DNA from: Puffinus mauretanicus
Lineage: Eukaryota; Chordata; Aves; Procellariiformes; Procellariidae
Direction of reading: 5' to 3'
DNA: 64,000 nt
NCBI GenBank assembly: GCA_023333565.1
Contig: JAJKFH010001106.1
Span: 1 to 64,000, forward strand
This document shows, piece by piece, positions 22,401-35,300 of the stretch. A program made the translations under genes and the position numbers. The notes under the pieces are model-generated. The model was not told the origin of the DNA, ran no database searches, and was given only the letters and a program-made list of their open reading frames with translations. Positions within the stretch are counted from its first letter, which is position 1, and every line of letters begins with the position of its first letter.

Positions 22401-25400
22401 TACCCAGCAAAGCTGCATCCCTACAGATCAACGTCCAGGCTTGGCGTTGATGCTCCTCAGGCTGTATCCCTCAGCTGCTGCTGCTCGCTTGCACTCTTTT
22501 TCCTTTCCTTCTTTGCCAGCTCTCCCCCTCTCCTCTCATTAATGTAACTTTTATTCAAATTAAATTAGGGAAACAAAGGAAAATGCATACATTTTAAGAG
22601 GCCGATTCTTCTCTGCTAGTGCAGTGTTTGTTGTTAAGTGCTGCTTGGAGTTTGCCTTCATACAAAATTTCAGCTTTTGCTTTGTTTTAGGAAAGGGGCA
22701 GAAGCGAGATAAGGGGGTTTAAGTAGGGGAGGTAATGAGGCTTTGCTGCTTGTAATGTGATGCAGACTGTGTTCACGTGGCTGCGTGGTTTCTTGGCCTT
22801 CCCCCCTCCATGTAGATTAGAATTGTTGAATTTCCAATTGCCATTTGGAAAACTTGTTTTATCTTCTTTAATAAAATCTTAGAAATGTTTTCCTTCCCCG
22901 CCTCCAGCTTCTTACTTTCCCCCATGTCCCTTCCCTTCCTTCCAGTCCTTCCTTCCAGGTTTCCACTCTGAGATTGAAGTCACAAGAAAGGGTTGATTTA
23001 GGGTTTGGTACAACTGAAGGAGTGAAAAGCTGAAGCAAAGGGAGTAAATGAAGTAATGGGAGTAAGGAGCTGGGGTAGAATGGTTGGAAACTTGCGCAGC
23101 AGATCTGCTGTTGGAGACGCGTTCCTCGTTGCTCTGCAGCAGATCCAGGGGTTTCCCACTTCCTCCGGTCTCTTGTTTTCTTCCTTGTAGTTGTCCAGTT
23201 AATGTGCCCATCAGGACGGCATTCCCGAAGAAACAGCCAAAAACTTGGTCGGAAAGAGTCATAGTCATCCTTTTAATTTTATATGGGCCATGATCTGGAA
23301 CATTATGCAATCTCAATGTGATGAATTGGCAGTGAATCTCCAGGCTGTTCACTCTTCAAAACCCATTTTAGCTGTTTTTAATAACATTTAAAGATGCAAA
23401 TGGCGGAGTAAGTGGCAGAGTAGCCGAGCCCCTTGTTGGTTCCTTTGCAGGAAAGGAGCCCATTTCTGCTGGGCTAGGAAGCGCCCGTAAACCTTTTTCA
23501 ATCCAAGTAGTTTGTTTTAACTCTGGATTGATGGGAGTTACAATAGAGCAAAACGGAAAGTAAATAATACAATATCCTATCGGAGCATCTCTTTTGCACT
23601 TGAAAATAAGTAAGTGCTAGGAAGGGAAGAATCAGGATGACTATGGGAAGAATCAGGATGACTATGGGAAGAACAGCTTGCCCAGGGATAACAGCGCTTT
23701 CGGATGAAGCGGAGGGTGCTCACCGCCTTCCCCCCGCGCAGACCACAGCCACCGACTCTCTGGGCCATAAAAGGAAACAACATTTCTTGTCAAAATACAG
23801 CTGCCCAGCCTGTTCGCTTTCTGGGAAAAATGTCCAGGAACTCTGCTGATACAGCCTTGCGATGTGCAGATTAAAAGTATAAACATTTACTTACTCTTAA
23901 CTAGAATCGTTGGCTTTTCAGAACCCATAAGGGCAGGGGAATAACATAATACTGATGAATGGTCTCCATGTAGCGATGTAAAGCCTAGATAGAGGTTTAA
24001 AGTTCAAAACAGTTTGCTTTTTTTAAAAAAAGTCTCTTATTTTATCAGGAGGGATATAGCAAACAAACTCATTATTTGCAAAAATCATGCATCTTTGAAG
24101 TAAATTCCATTTTGAATAAAAAGTAGCAAAGATTTTTTTCCTCATAATTTAATTTGAATTATTTTATAACGCTTTTCCCTTATTGCTGAGAGAATTTTAA
24201 ATTTCTATAGGCTCTTTAAATGACGCAAGACGGTGTTCTGTTGGCATATAATGTAAACTAACTGAGTGGGAAAGTAAATATTTAAGGCTGACATATTGAA
24301 GTATAAATAGTGGTTACTGTGTGTAATGTTTCAATTGTAAAAATATTTCTCAAGATCTGTTAGTATGCACCATTGCTTGTTAAAATGGTAGTGTTTTTTA
24401 AAAGTTGCATTTATATTTTGGAAAGTATATCTAAAATTGGTCACAAATACGTCTCTGACAGCTGTGGTGCCTCAGATCCCTTACGCGTTTGTCACTCATC
24501 TCCTGAGAAGGTCTGATCCACTTGTCAGCAAACACAAATGAACGGGCAGCAACGTTTATCATTCTCAGAGGTTTATCCATATTCCAGGCTGGATTTGGGG
24601 CTGTCTGTCTAATCCAAAAATGAGGAAAATGGGTCAGGCAGTGGGAGCTGGCTTCATCAAATGCCAGTGTTGGGTCAGCTGGAAGTCTGGGGCTTCTGCT
24701 GGGCTGCTGGCCTGTGCAGCACTCCCTGGGGAAGCTTCCTTGGGGGATGCTTGCGTTGCCCCTTACAGATACTGTTAATTAACTTTTCTCATCTCGGGCA
24801 TCTCATCAGGCCAGCGGAGTTTGGTTTTATTCCCTCTCTTCGGAACTTGACCTTTAGCACTTGTGTTTTGCAAGAATAGGGTATTTATCGTACCTTGTGT
24901 CTTAAGTACCTTGTCCCGTGGCCTCGGTTGAGGGACTCTCATCTGGACTTCCCGTTCTTGCAGATTTAACGAAGATTGTAAGTGTTGTTTTAGCACAGTT
25001 CTTATGTTTAACAGTAATTATACAAGCTTTACTGTATCCTATCTGTGTCATTGAGACTGGCTGGCTTCCACATGGGCACGAAACCAGTGAGATGGAAGCT
25101 TTTAGCGTGCTTTGACATTGCACAACAGCTGTACACTACTTAAAGCTAAAGTTTAGCTCAGACTGAGCCAACCTGACATTTGAACTTAATGTTTAATGTG
25201 TTTTACTTTAGAAATAATATTATAGGGATGTGTCCCTCTATTGAAAAGAGTTATTATGATAACAGGTAACACTCATCTGGAATTCGGTTGATAATTATAG
25301 CTAAATCCACTTTGGAAAGTTTATATTTTGTATGTAAAACATGTTTTTACTAGAAGTTTTGTAAAAGGGAATAGTGTGGGAGATCTTTCTAAACTTCAGC

Positions 25401-28400
25401 TTTTCCAGCTCTTAAAATATTGAGTTTAAAATGCAAAAATTCAGTCTTGGATTGCACTGCAGAATGTGAATACACTGGAGCCTTTCAGAGTGTTTTCTTA
25501 CCTTTCTGAAACGTAGTTTGCTCAGACCAGATTAATAAATTTGTCAGTGAATGCACAGTTATAAATTTTAATTATTGTGGTCTCCCTAGATGCTGCTGCT
25601 ATCTTTGTCAGCTCATCCTTTCTCTTGTTTATTCTCTCTTTAATGCTGCCTGCTAATACTGAGTCATATTTTGAAATTGTGGTTTGGAGTCGCCTTTCCA
25701 GGACCACGAGCTCTCCGCTGGTGAAGCACTATATTGCATTACTTTCTCTAGTAGCAACTTCTTTTGGTGGTAACTCATATCCCCTCGTTCTTCTGAACCA
25801 CCTGCAGTCTTCACAGCAGAGTGGAATTTTTGGTCACTGGTCAGGGTAGCCCAATACACGATTAGTTTTGCATAGCAGCACAGGGACAGCGGCCAGACAA
25901 CTTCTGTTTCTACCTGGCTGTCCGCGTGATGGGATTATAATATTCATGGCAAGGGTGTTTTCATGCCACTAGGTGGGTCCAGCAAGAGGAGATGGAGGAT
26001 TAAGGGCAACTGCTTCCATCTAAACGAAGTCACCTGATTGTCACAGCATTAGGAAAGGCAACTGGGAACAACACAAACATGTCCCCCAGTAATGTTTGTA
26101 GTTGTGTTATTCATTGACCGAATTACATCAGTAATTTTTATTCATTGAAAAATAAATGGTTCGTAAAAGCTTTTGTGGCCAAGAAAGAAAAGTCTCCAAT
26201 TTTTTTTCAGTAGTTGTTCAAATATGTACATGAACATGGTTATATATTTAGCAATAAATACTTGCTCTACTACTCCCATACCTGTGATCAGGGTGATGTA
26301 GTAGCATTTTTATTATTACCCTAATATAAAGAACTTATTTAGCAAATTATTATTTTATGTATTCATTTCTAATCTAATATATAATCATATAACAATGCTG
26401 CTGAAAATCAAGAACATTCTCTTCAGTGCTCTAAAAACAACAAAAAAAATCTCTATCCCTGTGAACTGTGGTTTAAATAAACAAGATAGATGCAACAGAG
26501 AGATGTAGGCCACAGCAGAAATAAATCTGTATTCAGGATATGAATATAGCTAAACATTTTCTTTTAAAATGAGGTTTTAAAAAGTACTATCTAATGTCCT
26601 ATCTTATATATTTAAAAGTCTAAAAGCTTTGTTCATAACCATCAAATGTGCTGTGCTGATCATGCAATACAGATAACTCTGAGGCTGTTTAACACTTAAC
26701 GAAAGTCTGATCTTGCCAACTTTCCTCTTACAGATTTGTTCTCTCCTCCATTTGATCTGCTGCATTTCTTGCAGCCTACTGCTACTTTTCTATCTCACTA
26801 ATTCAATAATTTGTTTATTTGCTCTCTCTGAAATACCTGAATCGACTTTTGGGAAGCGTGGAAGAGTAAGGCTGCCCTGCAGCCTGCTGTACAGCAGGAA
26901 GATCCCCAGGCACACTGCGTAGCCGGTAAGGTCTGGTTGTGGTACTACAGGGCTCACCACAAACTCTTTTTACCTTCTATTTTTCTCTAATGGAGCTTTT
27001 TCTTTTTAATCACTTCTGCAGACTGCTCATTTGTTATATTTTAAACATATTCATGTACTTCAGTCCACATGGCTGTTTGGAAACAAGCTGTCCAAACTCA
27101 TTTAGATAGTAATTGTAAGCTGTATGTTTATATCCCATTTTACATTTTATTGCCATTTGTAAATCCTATCAGTAATTGATTAGAAATGTTCTTCACAGGG
27201 GGCTAGATATGGTACAGTCAGGTCTCTGAAGGTGTTTGCTTTATGCTTATTTCCTTTCTATTGCCAAAAAAGTTAGATTTTTCTCATCATAGTACTGACC
27301 ATCGTCCAGCTGTTTGAATGCTGGAGTGATACACATAGGAAGAATGTAAGAGTGGCCAATAGATCCTTCCCTAACCTCAGAGCTCAGAAAGGCCAGCACG
27401 CCTCGTAAGGTAGGAATCACCGATTTGACTTTCATGAATAATATATATTTCTGCCTTTAGTAGCGTTAGCTCCAATACATTTGTGTGATTTATACAGCTT
27501 TAATACCAACAGGTTTTACAGGTTGTGTGTAGTTAATTCTTATCCCACAATGATATCTTGAGCAAATGCTTAATTTCTTTTATTGCCTGAGAAATGCTAA
27601 GTGCTAATTTACGATGCAGTTGCATTCAGGTTGAATCTTAATTTTATGTGTGTGTCACTTAACAACAGATGCTTTGAGGAGTAAAGACTCCTGTAATTGG
27701 ATTTGGCACTTGTTTTCATGATAGGTGAAATAGTTTTCATGCTTCTAGAGTAAATATTTTCTGCAGCCCGTATTTATAATAATGGTAAACAATTGAACAT
27801 GTTAGCTCTAAGTCCTACATGTTTAGTGTAAACTGTGGCTTTTGGAACATGTACCCTTGTGATTCAAAAATATTGAGTCCTTTCTAATGGCATTTTTTTG
27901 TTATTGTTTTAATACTCCAAAAAAGGCAAAGATCAAAGTGCAGTCTGTTCTTTCCCGCCCTTCTAGATATACAAAACAGCTGCAAAGCACAATCAACTAT
28001 TGTAGTGATACGTGCCCGAGGTCTATAAATAGATGTAAAGCTGCAAGCTTGAACTGTGCTGCTAGAGAGGCCAGGGGATTTTTGCTTGGGGTTACTAAAC
28101 ATTCCCTCGCTTGTTTGTGGTTTAGAACCATAATTTCCTAGGCTGCTATATTCCAATTAAATTTGAATTCAAAATGATTTTACCATGAAGGCTTTACATG
28201 ACTTCACTGTTTGCAGTTTTCTCATTCCCTGTTTTTTTAACCTATTTTTTTTTTCCAACACACAAGAATTTTGCAAGTTTCTAAAAGAAACTAATTTAAA
28301 TACAAGAACTAAATTGTTTACGGAAAGAATATTGCTGTGATATATGGCCTTAGTGGGAAGTTTATGGAGGTATGTACGAAGAGTGAGAATCTGAGTCATG

Positions 28401-29495
28401 TTTCATTAAATTGTGGTCTGGACTCTCAACCTGGAAATGTGTAGTGTGGTGCTTGATAAGAGCTTCATGTTCTTTTGAACTGGAAAGTAGGCGGCTGCTG
28501 CAAGTACGCTCTGCCTCACTGTGCAGAAAGTAATAAAATCTGTATGGCATATTTAGAGCTGTTAGAGCTGTTCCCAGGTTTTTTAATTCAATATGCCGCA
28601 TACTTTTTATTCATCGTGTTAGCTCGTATTGGAAGAGCTGTTGAGAATGTGAGAGCTAGGGACTTGTTAGATGATGAGAGAAAAATTAGTGTATTTGGCA
28701 GAAGTAAGGTGTTGGAGATAATTTGGGTTTTGAGTATCCAGGATGTGGTTGAAGCTGCTGCTGGCAGAGGTGAAGGAGACTCGAAACTGCTCATCTCCTT
28801 TCTGCGCTCTCTCCTCCTGAAAAAACTATTGATTCCCATTGCGTTTCAGCAACATTAGCACTTAACAATGTCAGTAGTGCTGTCCTGCTTTAAATTTAAA
28901 TGAGCAGGAGTGAGGAAAAATAATTACTTTAGCATTTAAAATTGGTACTTTTCAGATGTAACCTTCATGCTTTGCGTCAGGTGAACCAGTTCATCTCTTG
29001 AGTCTTTCTTCTTTCAACGACAGGACTTGAAATTTGGTTTATCAGTGCATATCAGGAATGATTTAGAAGGTCTTGCCCCATATAAGCATCTCACTGAAGG
29101 TGTTTCATGAAGCTTTCAGGGCATAAATACAATTTCAATATATGTGGTCAGCATTTTCTGAGGCCATGTGAGGTTATGGTGGAAATTCCTCACTCAGAGA
29201 ACAGAGTGGGAATTTCTAATACACTTGATGTTAAACAGTGTTATTTCTCAAGAAATAGCAATAAAAATGTTAAAGGAAACATGTTGAAATATCAACTGAA
29301 AAAGGTACATGTATTCTTTTTTTTTAATAATGTACAGGCTTATAACAGGTTAATAACGTATAGGCAGCACCCAGAGTTTCATACAAGATGCAGGTATGCT
29401 TAGAGGGCTGCTGTTCTGAACAGTGGTGATGGTTACTGAGAGGTGTTTGCCTATGTTTTTTGTCAGTCTGGCAAAATTCACGATGAATTCAGATT
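19491..29495. other. Intronic stretch between CR1 copies, no gene seen
   Basis: A+T-rich intron sequence. Overlapping open frames on both strands at 19620-20073 sit in a slightly GC-richer patch but resemble no known protein. A 21-bp tandem repeat at 23625 and pyrimidine-rich runs near 22900-22970 are the only structured items noted. A CTCF-like core (ccactaggtgg) lies at 25966-25976. Confidence 0.6.
23625..23672. repeat. Tandem duplication, 21-bp unit, two copies plus partial
   Basis: The 21-bp unit starting ggaagaatcaggatg occurs at 23625-23645 and 23646-23666, and a third partial copy (ggaaga) follows. It is a recent-looking local duplication because the copies are identical. Confidence 0.92.
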
Positions 29496-29526
29496 TACTA
29501 GATTAATTGATACAATTAATCTAGTA
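29496..29526. repeat. Perfect inverted repeat, 14-bp arms, 3-nt loop
   Basis: Left arm tactagattaattg at 29496-29509, loop ata at 29510-29512, right arm caattaatctagta at 29513-29526. It is a perfect A+T-rich palindrome that also contains paired TAAT homeodomain-type cores. It is too short for a typical microRNA hairpin. Confidence 0.93.
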
Positions 29527-29717
29527 TGACTTTTCTTTGTGAAGATTAGGACATGAAGAGGAATTTTTAAATCAAACATGATGAAAACTTGGAAAACTTC
29601 CTCCTCCCTATATATTTGTCTGCTGGATCAATGAAAATCTAAACCAAGCAGGCACATAGCAGATCTTTGAGACGAACAAAGCTTTGCCAGTAGTTCTCTA
29701 TGTGGCAGCCATTTGGC

Positions 29718-30215
29718 TTCACAGAATAGCATCGGTTGTTCAGGGACCTCTGAGGGTGTCTTGTCCAAACTCATGCTGAAAAGAGGTTAGAGCTGGTTGT
29801 TAGGATTCTCCCCAGCTGTGTCCTTGTCCCCCGAGTGTCCTCATCGTTATCTTGCCCTGTCACTGTGCTCCTCCGAGAAGATCCTGGCTCTGTCTTCTCC
29901 CTCCCGTTAGGTAGTTGCAGTTTTCTCCTCTCAAAGCTGCCAAAACCCAGCTCTGTCCTCGCACATCATGTGTTTCAGCCCCCTAATCATCGTGGTGGCT
30001 TCCCTGGTGTCACTCCACTGTGTCAGGTGTCTCTCTGGTCTGGGAAGTCCAAAACTAGACATGGTTCTCCAAGTGCCATCTCAAGTGCTCACTGATACGC
30101 TTTCATTGCTGAGGTCTCGCTGAATGGCAGACTGGTCTACCAGTCTATTGACTGCTCCCAGCATGTAATCGTGTCCCGTCCCCCCCCAGTTTGGTATTGG
30201 CCATGAACTCAGTGG
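29718..30215 (-). mobile_element. CR1-family LINE, 3' end, minus strand, 5'-truncated
   Basis: Read on the + strand the segment begins ttcacagaatagcatcgg, then has cagggacctctgagg and tcttgtccaaactcatgctg. This is the familiar reverse complement of the CR1 3' end. Later come a tccaaaactagacatggttctcc-like stretch, then ctcgctgaatggcag, and finally cagtttggtattggcc near 30200, in the order expected for the upstream part of CR1 on the minus strand. It is strongly diverged and frame-broken. CR1 is the main LINE of birds and other sauropsids. Confidence 0.8.
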
Positions 30216-31312
30216 TAACGTAGAGTTGTTGTCTTACTCAAAATGAGATCTGCAAATTGAGGAGCTCCTGCTCTTTGCAGAGAGGAAGCAGACCAAACCT
30301 GTGTACCAGCACTGGATGACAAGTAACTCCAAGTGAGATCTCTCCAGTATTTTCTCTCTTCAGCTTCAAGAAAACAGAACACTTCTAAAGCACAGCAGAA
30401 TGGGGAGAGGGAAGCACCAAACCTTACTTTCATGTTGAGACAGTTACGAGCAGAGAGGACTCCTTTCTCCATAACCACTGCAACTCATCTGTGTGGAGGC
30501 AAGCATAATAGAAGAGGTTGAGAGAGGAAAAATCAGTCTCCTGCCCCCCCCTTCCTGCAGATTGGAGGATTTTAGCTGTTTTGCAAGGACTTGGGCTCTT
30601 CATTAGTACATGTTTGGTGAAACCTGGTTCCTCGCATAGGAGAGATTCTAGAATGCAGCTGGAGAACTTAATCTCAAAACCTCTTGCACTTGAGGCAGTC
30701 GGTGGCTCTTCTCTACAGTGGAAGGGTGGGTTGGGCCTACTCAGTAAAGTAGGGAATTTTCATGCCTGTTCGCTGGAGCCAGTCTGACGTGTTTAATTTC
30801 TGACCCTCAAGGAGATTTCTTTGTAGTACTGCTGGCAGCAGATGAGTTTGCAGAAAGGATCTAGAGAAGGCAACTTGCCACTTGATAAGCGATCCTCGGA
30901 GGCCATTGCCACTCTTGGTTGTGAAGCATGTCCCGATGTCTGTCTAAGCTGTCGGGGGTTCAGCTCTGCCTCCTGGGGAAGAAGCTGGCCAGAAGTTCCC
31001 ACTGGAGTGCCAGGCTTAGGGCCTGATTCTGACCCCTCTCTGTGGGACCTGCCTTGTGTTGTCTCTTGAGTGCAGCATAAGTCTTGGAAGTTCCACTCTG
31101 CATTCGGTTTAACACAAATCCATGGTTTTATCCCCGCTTTTTCAGGAAAAATATTCCAAAATGTAATTACAAGATGGACTCCTTCGCTTCTCATTAGAAT
31201 GAGAGAAACAGGGGGGATAAAAATGCTCAGATAGAGAGATGTGCAGATCCATCTGGTTACAAACAAAAGTAGAGGGAGAGAAAGGAGCATCTCTTGTTTT
31301 CATTTTCAGAAA

Positions 31313-31525
31313 AGTGCAACGAAGGGGTTCCTCTGGAGGCACTGTGGCAAGCACGGCATGAATCCGTGCGTTTCAGCTGCATACATCTGAGGAGTGCCCG
31401 AGGAGATCCTGGCCGCCAAGAGGGCCTGAGTCGCAGCAGCAGTGCTGCAGGTGCCCGCGAGAGCTGCAGGAGCGCGAGGAGTTGCGCTGGGGGCACGGTC
31501 GGGGGGTGCTGCTCTCGTTACATGT
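31313..31525. promoter_or_regulatory. Intronic CpG-rich patch
   Basis: About 15 CpG in some 210 bp (for example gcccgcgag, ggagcgcgagg, cacggtcgggg), well above the surrounding intron. Short open frames on both strands are by-products of composition. It could be a small regulatory island or the relic of a GC-rich insertion; function is unknown. Confidence 0.35.
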
Positions 31526-32080
31526 TCTGTCACAGATAATAAAGACGATGAAGAGCCTTTGGGGAGGTCAGTGGGTTCTTTGTTTTGGGCTGGAAGAAGA
31601 TGTTGTCCTCTAAGTTTCTTTTCTCAGAAAAGAGCATATAAACTGGAGCATTTTAGAAGGGTTGATTTCTCAGGGCAGGTTCTGTATTGCACGCTCCTCT
31701 CTTCTGGGATCAGCGTCTTTGCCCAGCATTTTTAGTGCATTGGGCAAAAATGGGTTTAGCCTTACTTCAGTATCCAGTGTTTTTATTTATTTGCTTTTGA
31801 GAGCAGTAGCTATTCTGTGTCTTCCTGAAATAGTGTTTTTTTCCATGAGATCTTACTTGATTTCTGATGTTGTTATGGGCCCCTCAGTTGAACACCTGAG
31901 ATCACCTTGTCATCTTGAACAAAGCGTAGCTGTTATGATAGTCCTGACAACAGCTCCCTATTTGAGTTGGCAAATCTTTTCCTGAACTTGCCGTACCCTC
32001 CAGTAGATAAAGTGCCAATCTGAAAGCAACACAGGCTTCACACCGAAAGATCAGATTCAGGCTTCGCTAAGCACAGGTAC

Positions 32081-32107
32081 TTTTTGTTTGTTTGTTTGTT
32101 TTCTTTT
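32081..32107. repeat. (TTTG)n simple repeat
   Basis: A run of tttg units (about four) within T-rich sequence. A 16-A homopolymer lies nearby at 32362-32377. Ordinary intronic simple repeats. Confidence 0.85.
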
Positions 32108-32361
32108 TACCTCCAGGCTTCTGTACTTGCTGGTTTGCCTTGGAGAGAAAGTGCAACTACCCTGGATGTGTGCACCATGCCGCTCCAGCTGAAAAGACAA
32201 ATGCTTTGCTTGTGCTTTGGTGCTAATGGGAGAGCAGACTTAAAATAATCAGTTTTCCTCTAAAGTAAACAACTTTTATGCTTCTGACATAAAAGATGAA
32301 AAGCACACCTCCTTTTAAAACCAGAGCTTGCTCCTTAAGATTTTGGCAGCTTCCTAAATTT

Positions 32362-32377
32362 AAAAAAAAAAAAAAAA
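32362..32377. repeat. Poly(A) run, 16 bases
   Basis: An uninterrupted A tract in the intron. I see no processed-pseudogene sequence or target-site duplication beside it. Confidence 0.9.
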
Positions 32378-35300
32378 GTATATGCTTCATATGAGAAATT
32401 CTTTTTGAGAAACACTGTATGATTTCCATATTCTATATATTCTTCGTATTCCACAAACAGGACACCCAGCCATTGTGTAATACCTTCGGTGGATGGCTAT
32501 GACTCAGTGGAGCCCTCCAGTAACTATTAGAAAAGTATTTCCTTTCTCACTTGTAAGTTTATACACTCCTGTTCCAGTTTCCCAAGTGAACTCTTGCATG
32601 AAATTCCGGTGGCCTGGATCAATGAGAAATTAAAACGTCCTTTCTTGGGCGAGGCAGCTAATTGGAAAAAAAGACATTGAATTATGGGTTTAGCGCAAAA
32701 AGTTTGTTTTAGGTTGGATTTTGTGCTCTGCAGGAGGATAATGCTGTTCATTTTGAAGTTTCATTTTCCTAAGAGTTATGAATGGAGGTTTCCAGCCTAG
32801 GGAAGTGTCTCAAGTGGAACAAAAACTGCTGGCCGTGTGTGTAACCTGTTGGGCCTTTTTCTGTTCAGCAGAGAGCTGCAGTTGGGAGATCAGTGAAGTC
32901 TTCTTTGAAAATTATTAGTTGCATAATGCAATTAATTTTGGCTTGCCCATTTTAGAACAACTTTTGATTTCTTCTCCCCCTCCCCCCGCAGAAGAAGTGA
33001 TCGTTATGTAAGGTCCAGTGGAAGACTGCTGTATTAGCAATGTATATTTGCATACTCATGTGTATTGTAATATACTTACAATTCTGATTTTCCTGGTGTT
33101 TCTAAGATATCCTATGATGATGCTTTCTAAGGGAGAAAAGTCTCTCACTTCTACATGATACCACCGCATTGATATGTCTTCCTTTAAATTAAAAATTATT
33201 TTCACAAAGTATTTAATTTTAACTGTTTTTAATAAGTAATCTTTTATTAAAACAAGTTTGTTAACAAAACTTTTTAGATCTAATCATTATTTTACATTAA
33301 ATTCTTCGATAATTTTGTAGTGGTTGTTAAGAAAGGAGAGTGTGCAAGAGCAATGGGAAAAGTGAAGTGCAGTCAGAATTCCACCCAGGAGGAGGGCACG
33401 ATGCCCATGGAGATCTCACTGTACACAAAAATGACGTGAAAACTGAGACGTAGACTTGTGTGGCTGAGGTTTTGATGTTGTGACAGGGAATATATGTACT
33501 GAATAACCTGTGAACTCACCTGTAAGTCATGCACTCTGTTTAAAAACATTTCATTATATCAGTGTCTTTAATTTCTTTATGTTGGTTGTTTAATTTCAAT
33601 TTCCTTGAAGGAAAGCATTGCAAATTGAAGGGTAGTTTTAACACTCTCTTTCTGTTTTGAAACTTCCTATGCGTCTGAGTTTTGCAGCTGCCTTGCTATA
33701 CTCTAGATATGCTGTTGCTTCTAAACCAGCAAGAGATAATACTGGTTATCTCAGGGTGATACTAAAAAGTGTCAGCCGTTGGTTATGAAATGCTCCCTTT
33801 ACATAAAATAGTATATACAAGTGTGAGGGTAACAAAAAGCATATTCTCCTTCTCATTCAAACAAGCTCATAGTGTTTCTTAGATATTTTTGAAAAAAAGA
33901 ATTGCTTGTTATCAGTTTAAAAAACCCCACTTTTTAAGATGAGTAAGCTAATACCACTGTGATTCATCATGTTTCTCAGAAACCTTGATCCCTAACCTCA
34001 GGCAAAGAGTAATCCCACAAAATACTTCATTCTTCATTGAGGAATTTTGTTTTTGAATGCTTGGATCTTCAAATATATCATGAAAGACTTCATTAGGCAA
34101 GTGATTTGGTAGAAGTACAAAGAAACCAGACCAGAGAGGTGATCCTTCCAATTCTAGCAGAGTTCTGACAGCAAATGGCAAGGGCAACACAGAAGCAAAT
34201 ACAGAGGTCAGGGAAATATTTAGCCTTTAGATTTTCTTTCAGTTTTGCTTAGTATAGCCAAGAGCCCTTTTTTAGGGTTTGGTAGCAGAGGGAGTATTTC
34301 TTTTGTTTCTGTGCTTTTACTTGATATTTTTTTTTTTTTTTAGGGTCTCTCTCTAGCTTTTTTCCACAGGTGTGGTTACAATTAAATATGTAGCTTTCAC
34401 AAGAATCTTCTTCTGGAGACCTGAAATGTGATCTTTACTTTTACCAGTGTCTTTTACACCTTACTTCAAAGTGATTAAGCGACTTCTAATAACTCCACAT
34501 CTAAATGAGAAGGGATTTAAGTTATGCAGGTACAGTACAACACCAGCCCAGAGCCCCAAAAATCAAGCTGGGGGGGCTGATCCCCTAATTTCCATAAATA
34601 CCTGGGCCTATTTATATAGGTAACTTGTAGGGCTACTTTCTTGCTATGTGCTATAACACCCTTTGCAGAGAGGCTGGAAAAAGAGAACAGTCTTTCATGC
34701 TATGTGTGCTGATCTTGTGGTTTAATACTCTGCTTGAAGACCCGGGCACTGCAAGGTGGAGGGTGATGCAGAAATTTGCATGGACTAAAGTAAGTTTTCA
34801 TAACCGAAACTTTCTGTCAATACACCTGTTATGTGGTATCATTTAACCATAAAGAAAGCTTCCACAAGAAGAACTTTTTGCCCATTTCTATCCAAAATGG
34901 GAAGTATTTGGCATATCCCGAAACGACTGTCTCTTACATCAGTTTATCAACAGATTACTCAGGGTAGTTAGCTATCTAGCATGCAAGCATAACAGAAACA
35001 TTATTTATATTGTATTTTGTGTAGACATGAGATGCCTCTTCCCAAGAGCTAGGAGACTGGCTGAATCAGTTCACCAGTAGATTAACTAGAGGAGATAGTG
35101 GGTCACTGTCTTGTGGTTTTGGTTTTTTGAGAGGAGATGAGTTTCCGTAGTGAACTATCTATTTATACCAGCTCAGAGCCCACTGATTTTCACCCCAGTT
35201 GTTTTTGCATTCCAGACACATTCCTGTACTCCCCAGTAATAACTTTTCGCCTGAGGGCAGTTTGAAATGTAATCAGCTAGTTATTAGCACAAAGTCTGAG

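Noticed and set aside
30793..31290. Minus-strand frame of 165 codons
   Set aside because: No known family, no supporting splice or promoter signals. A gggcctgattctgacc phrase near 31020 suggests old repeat-derived sequence rather than a gene, but too short to call.
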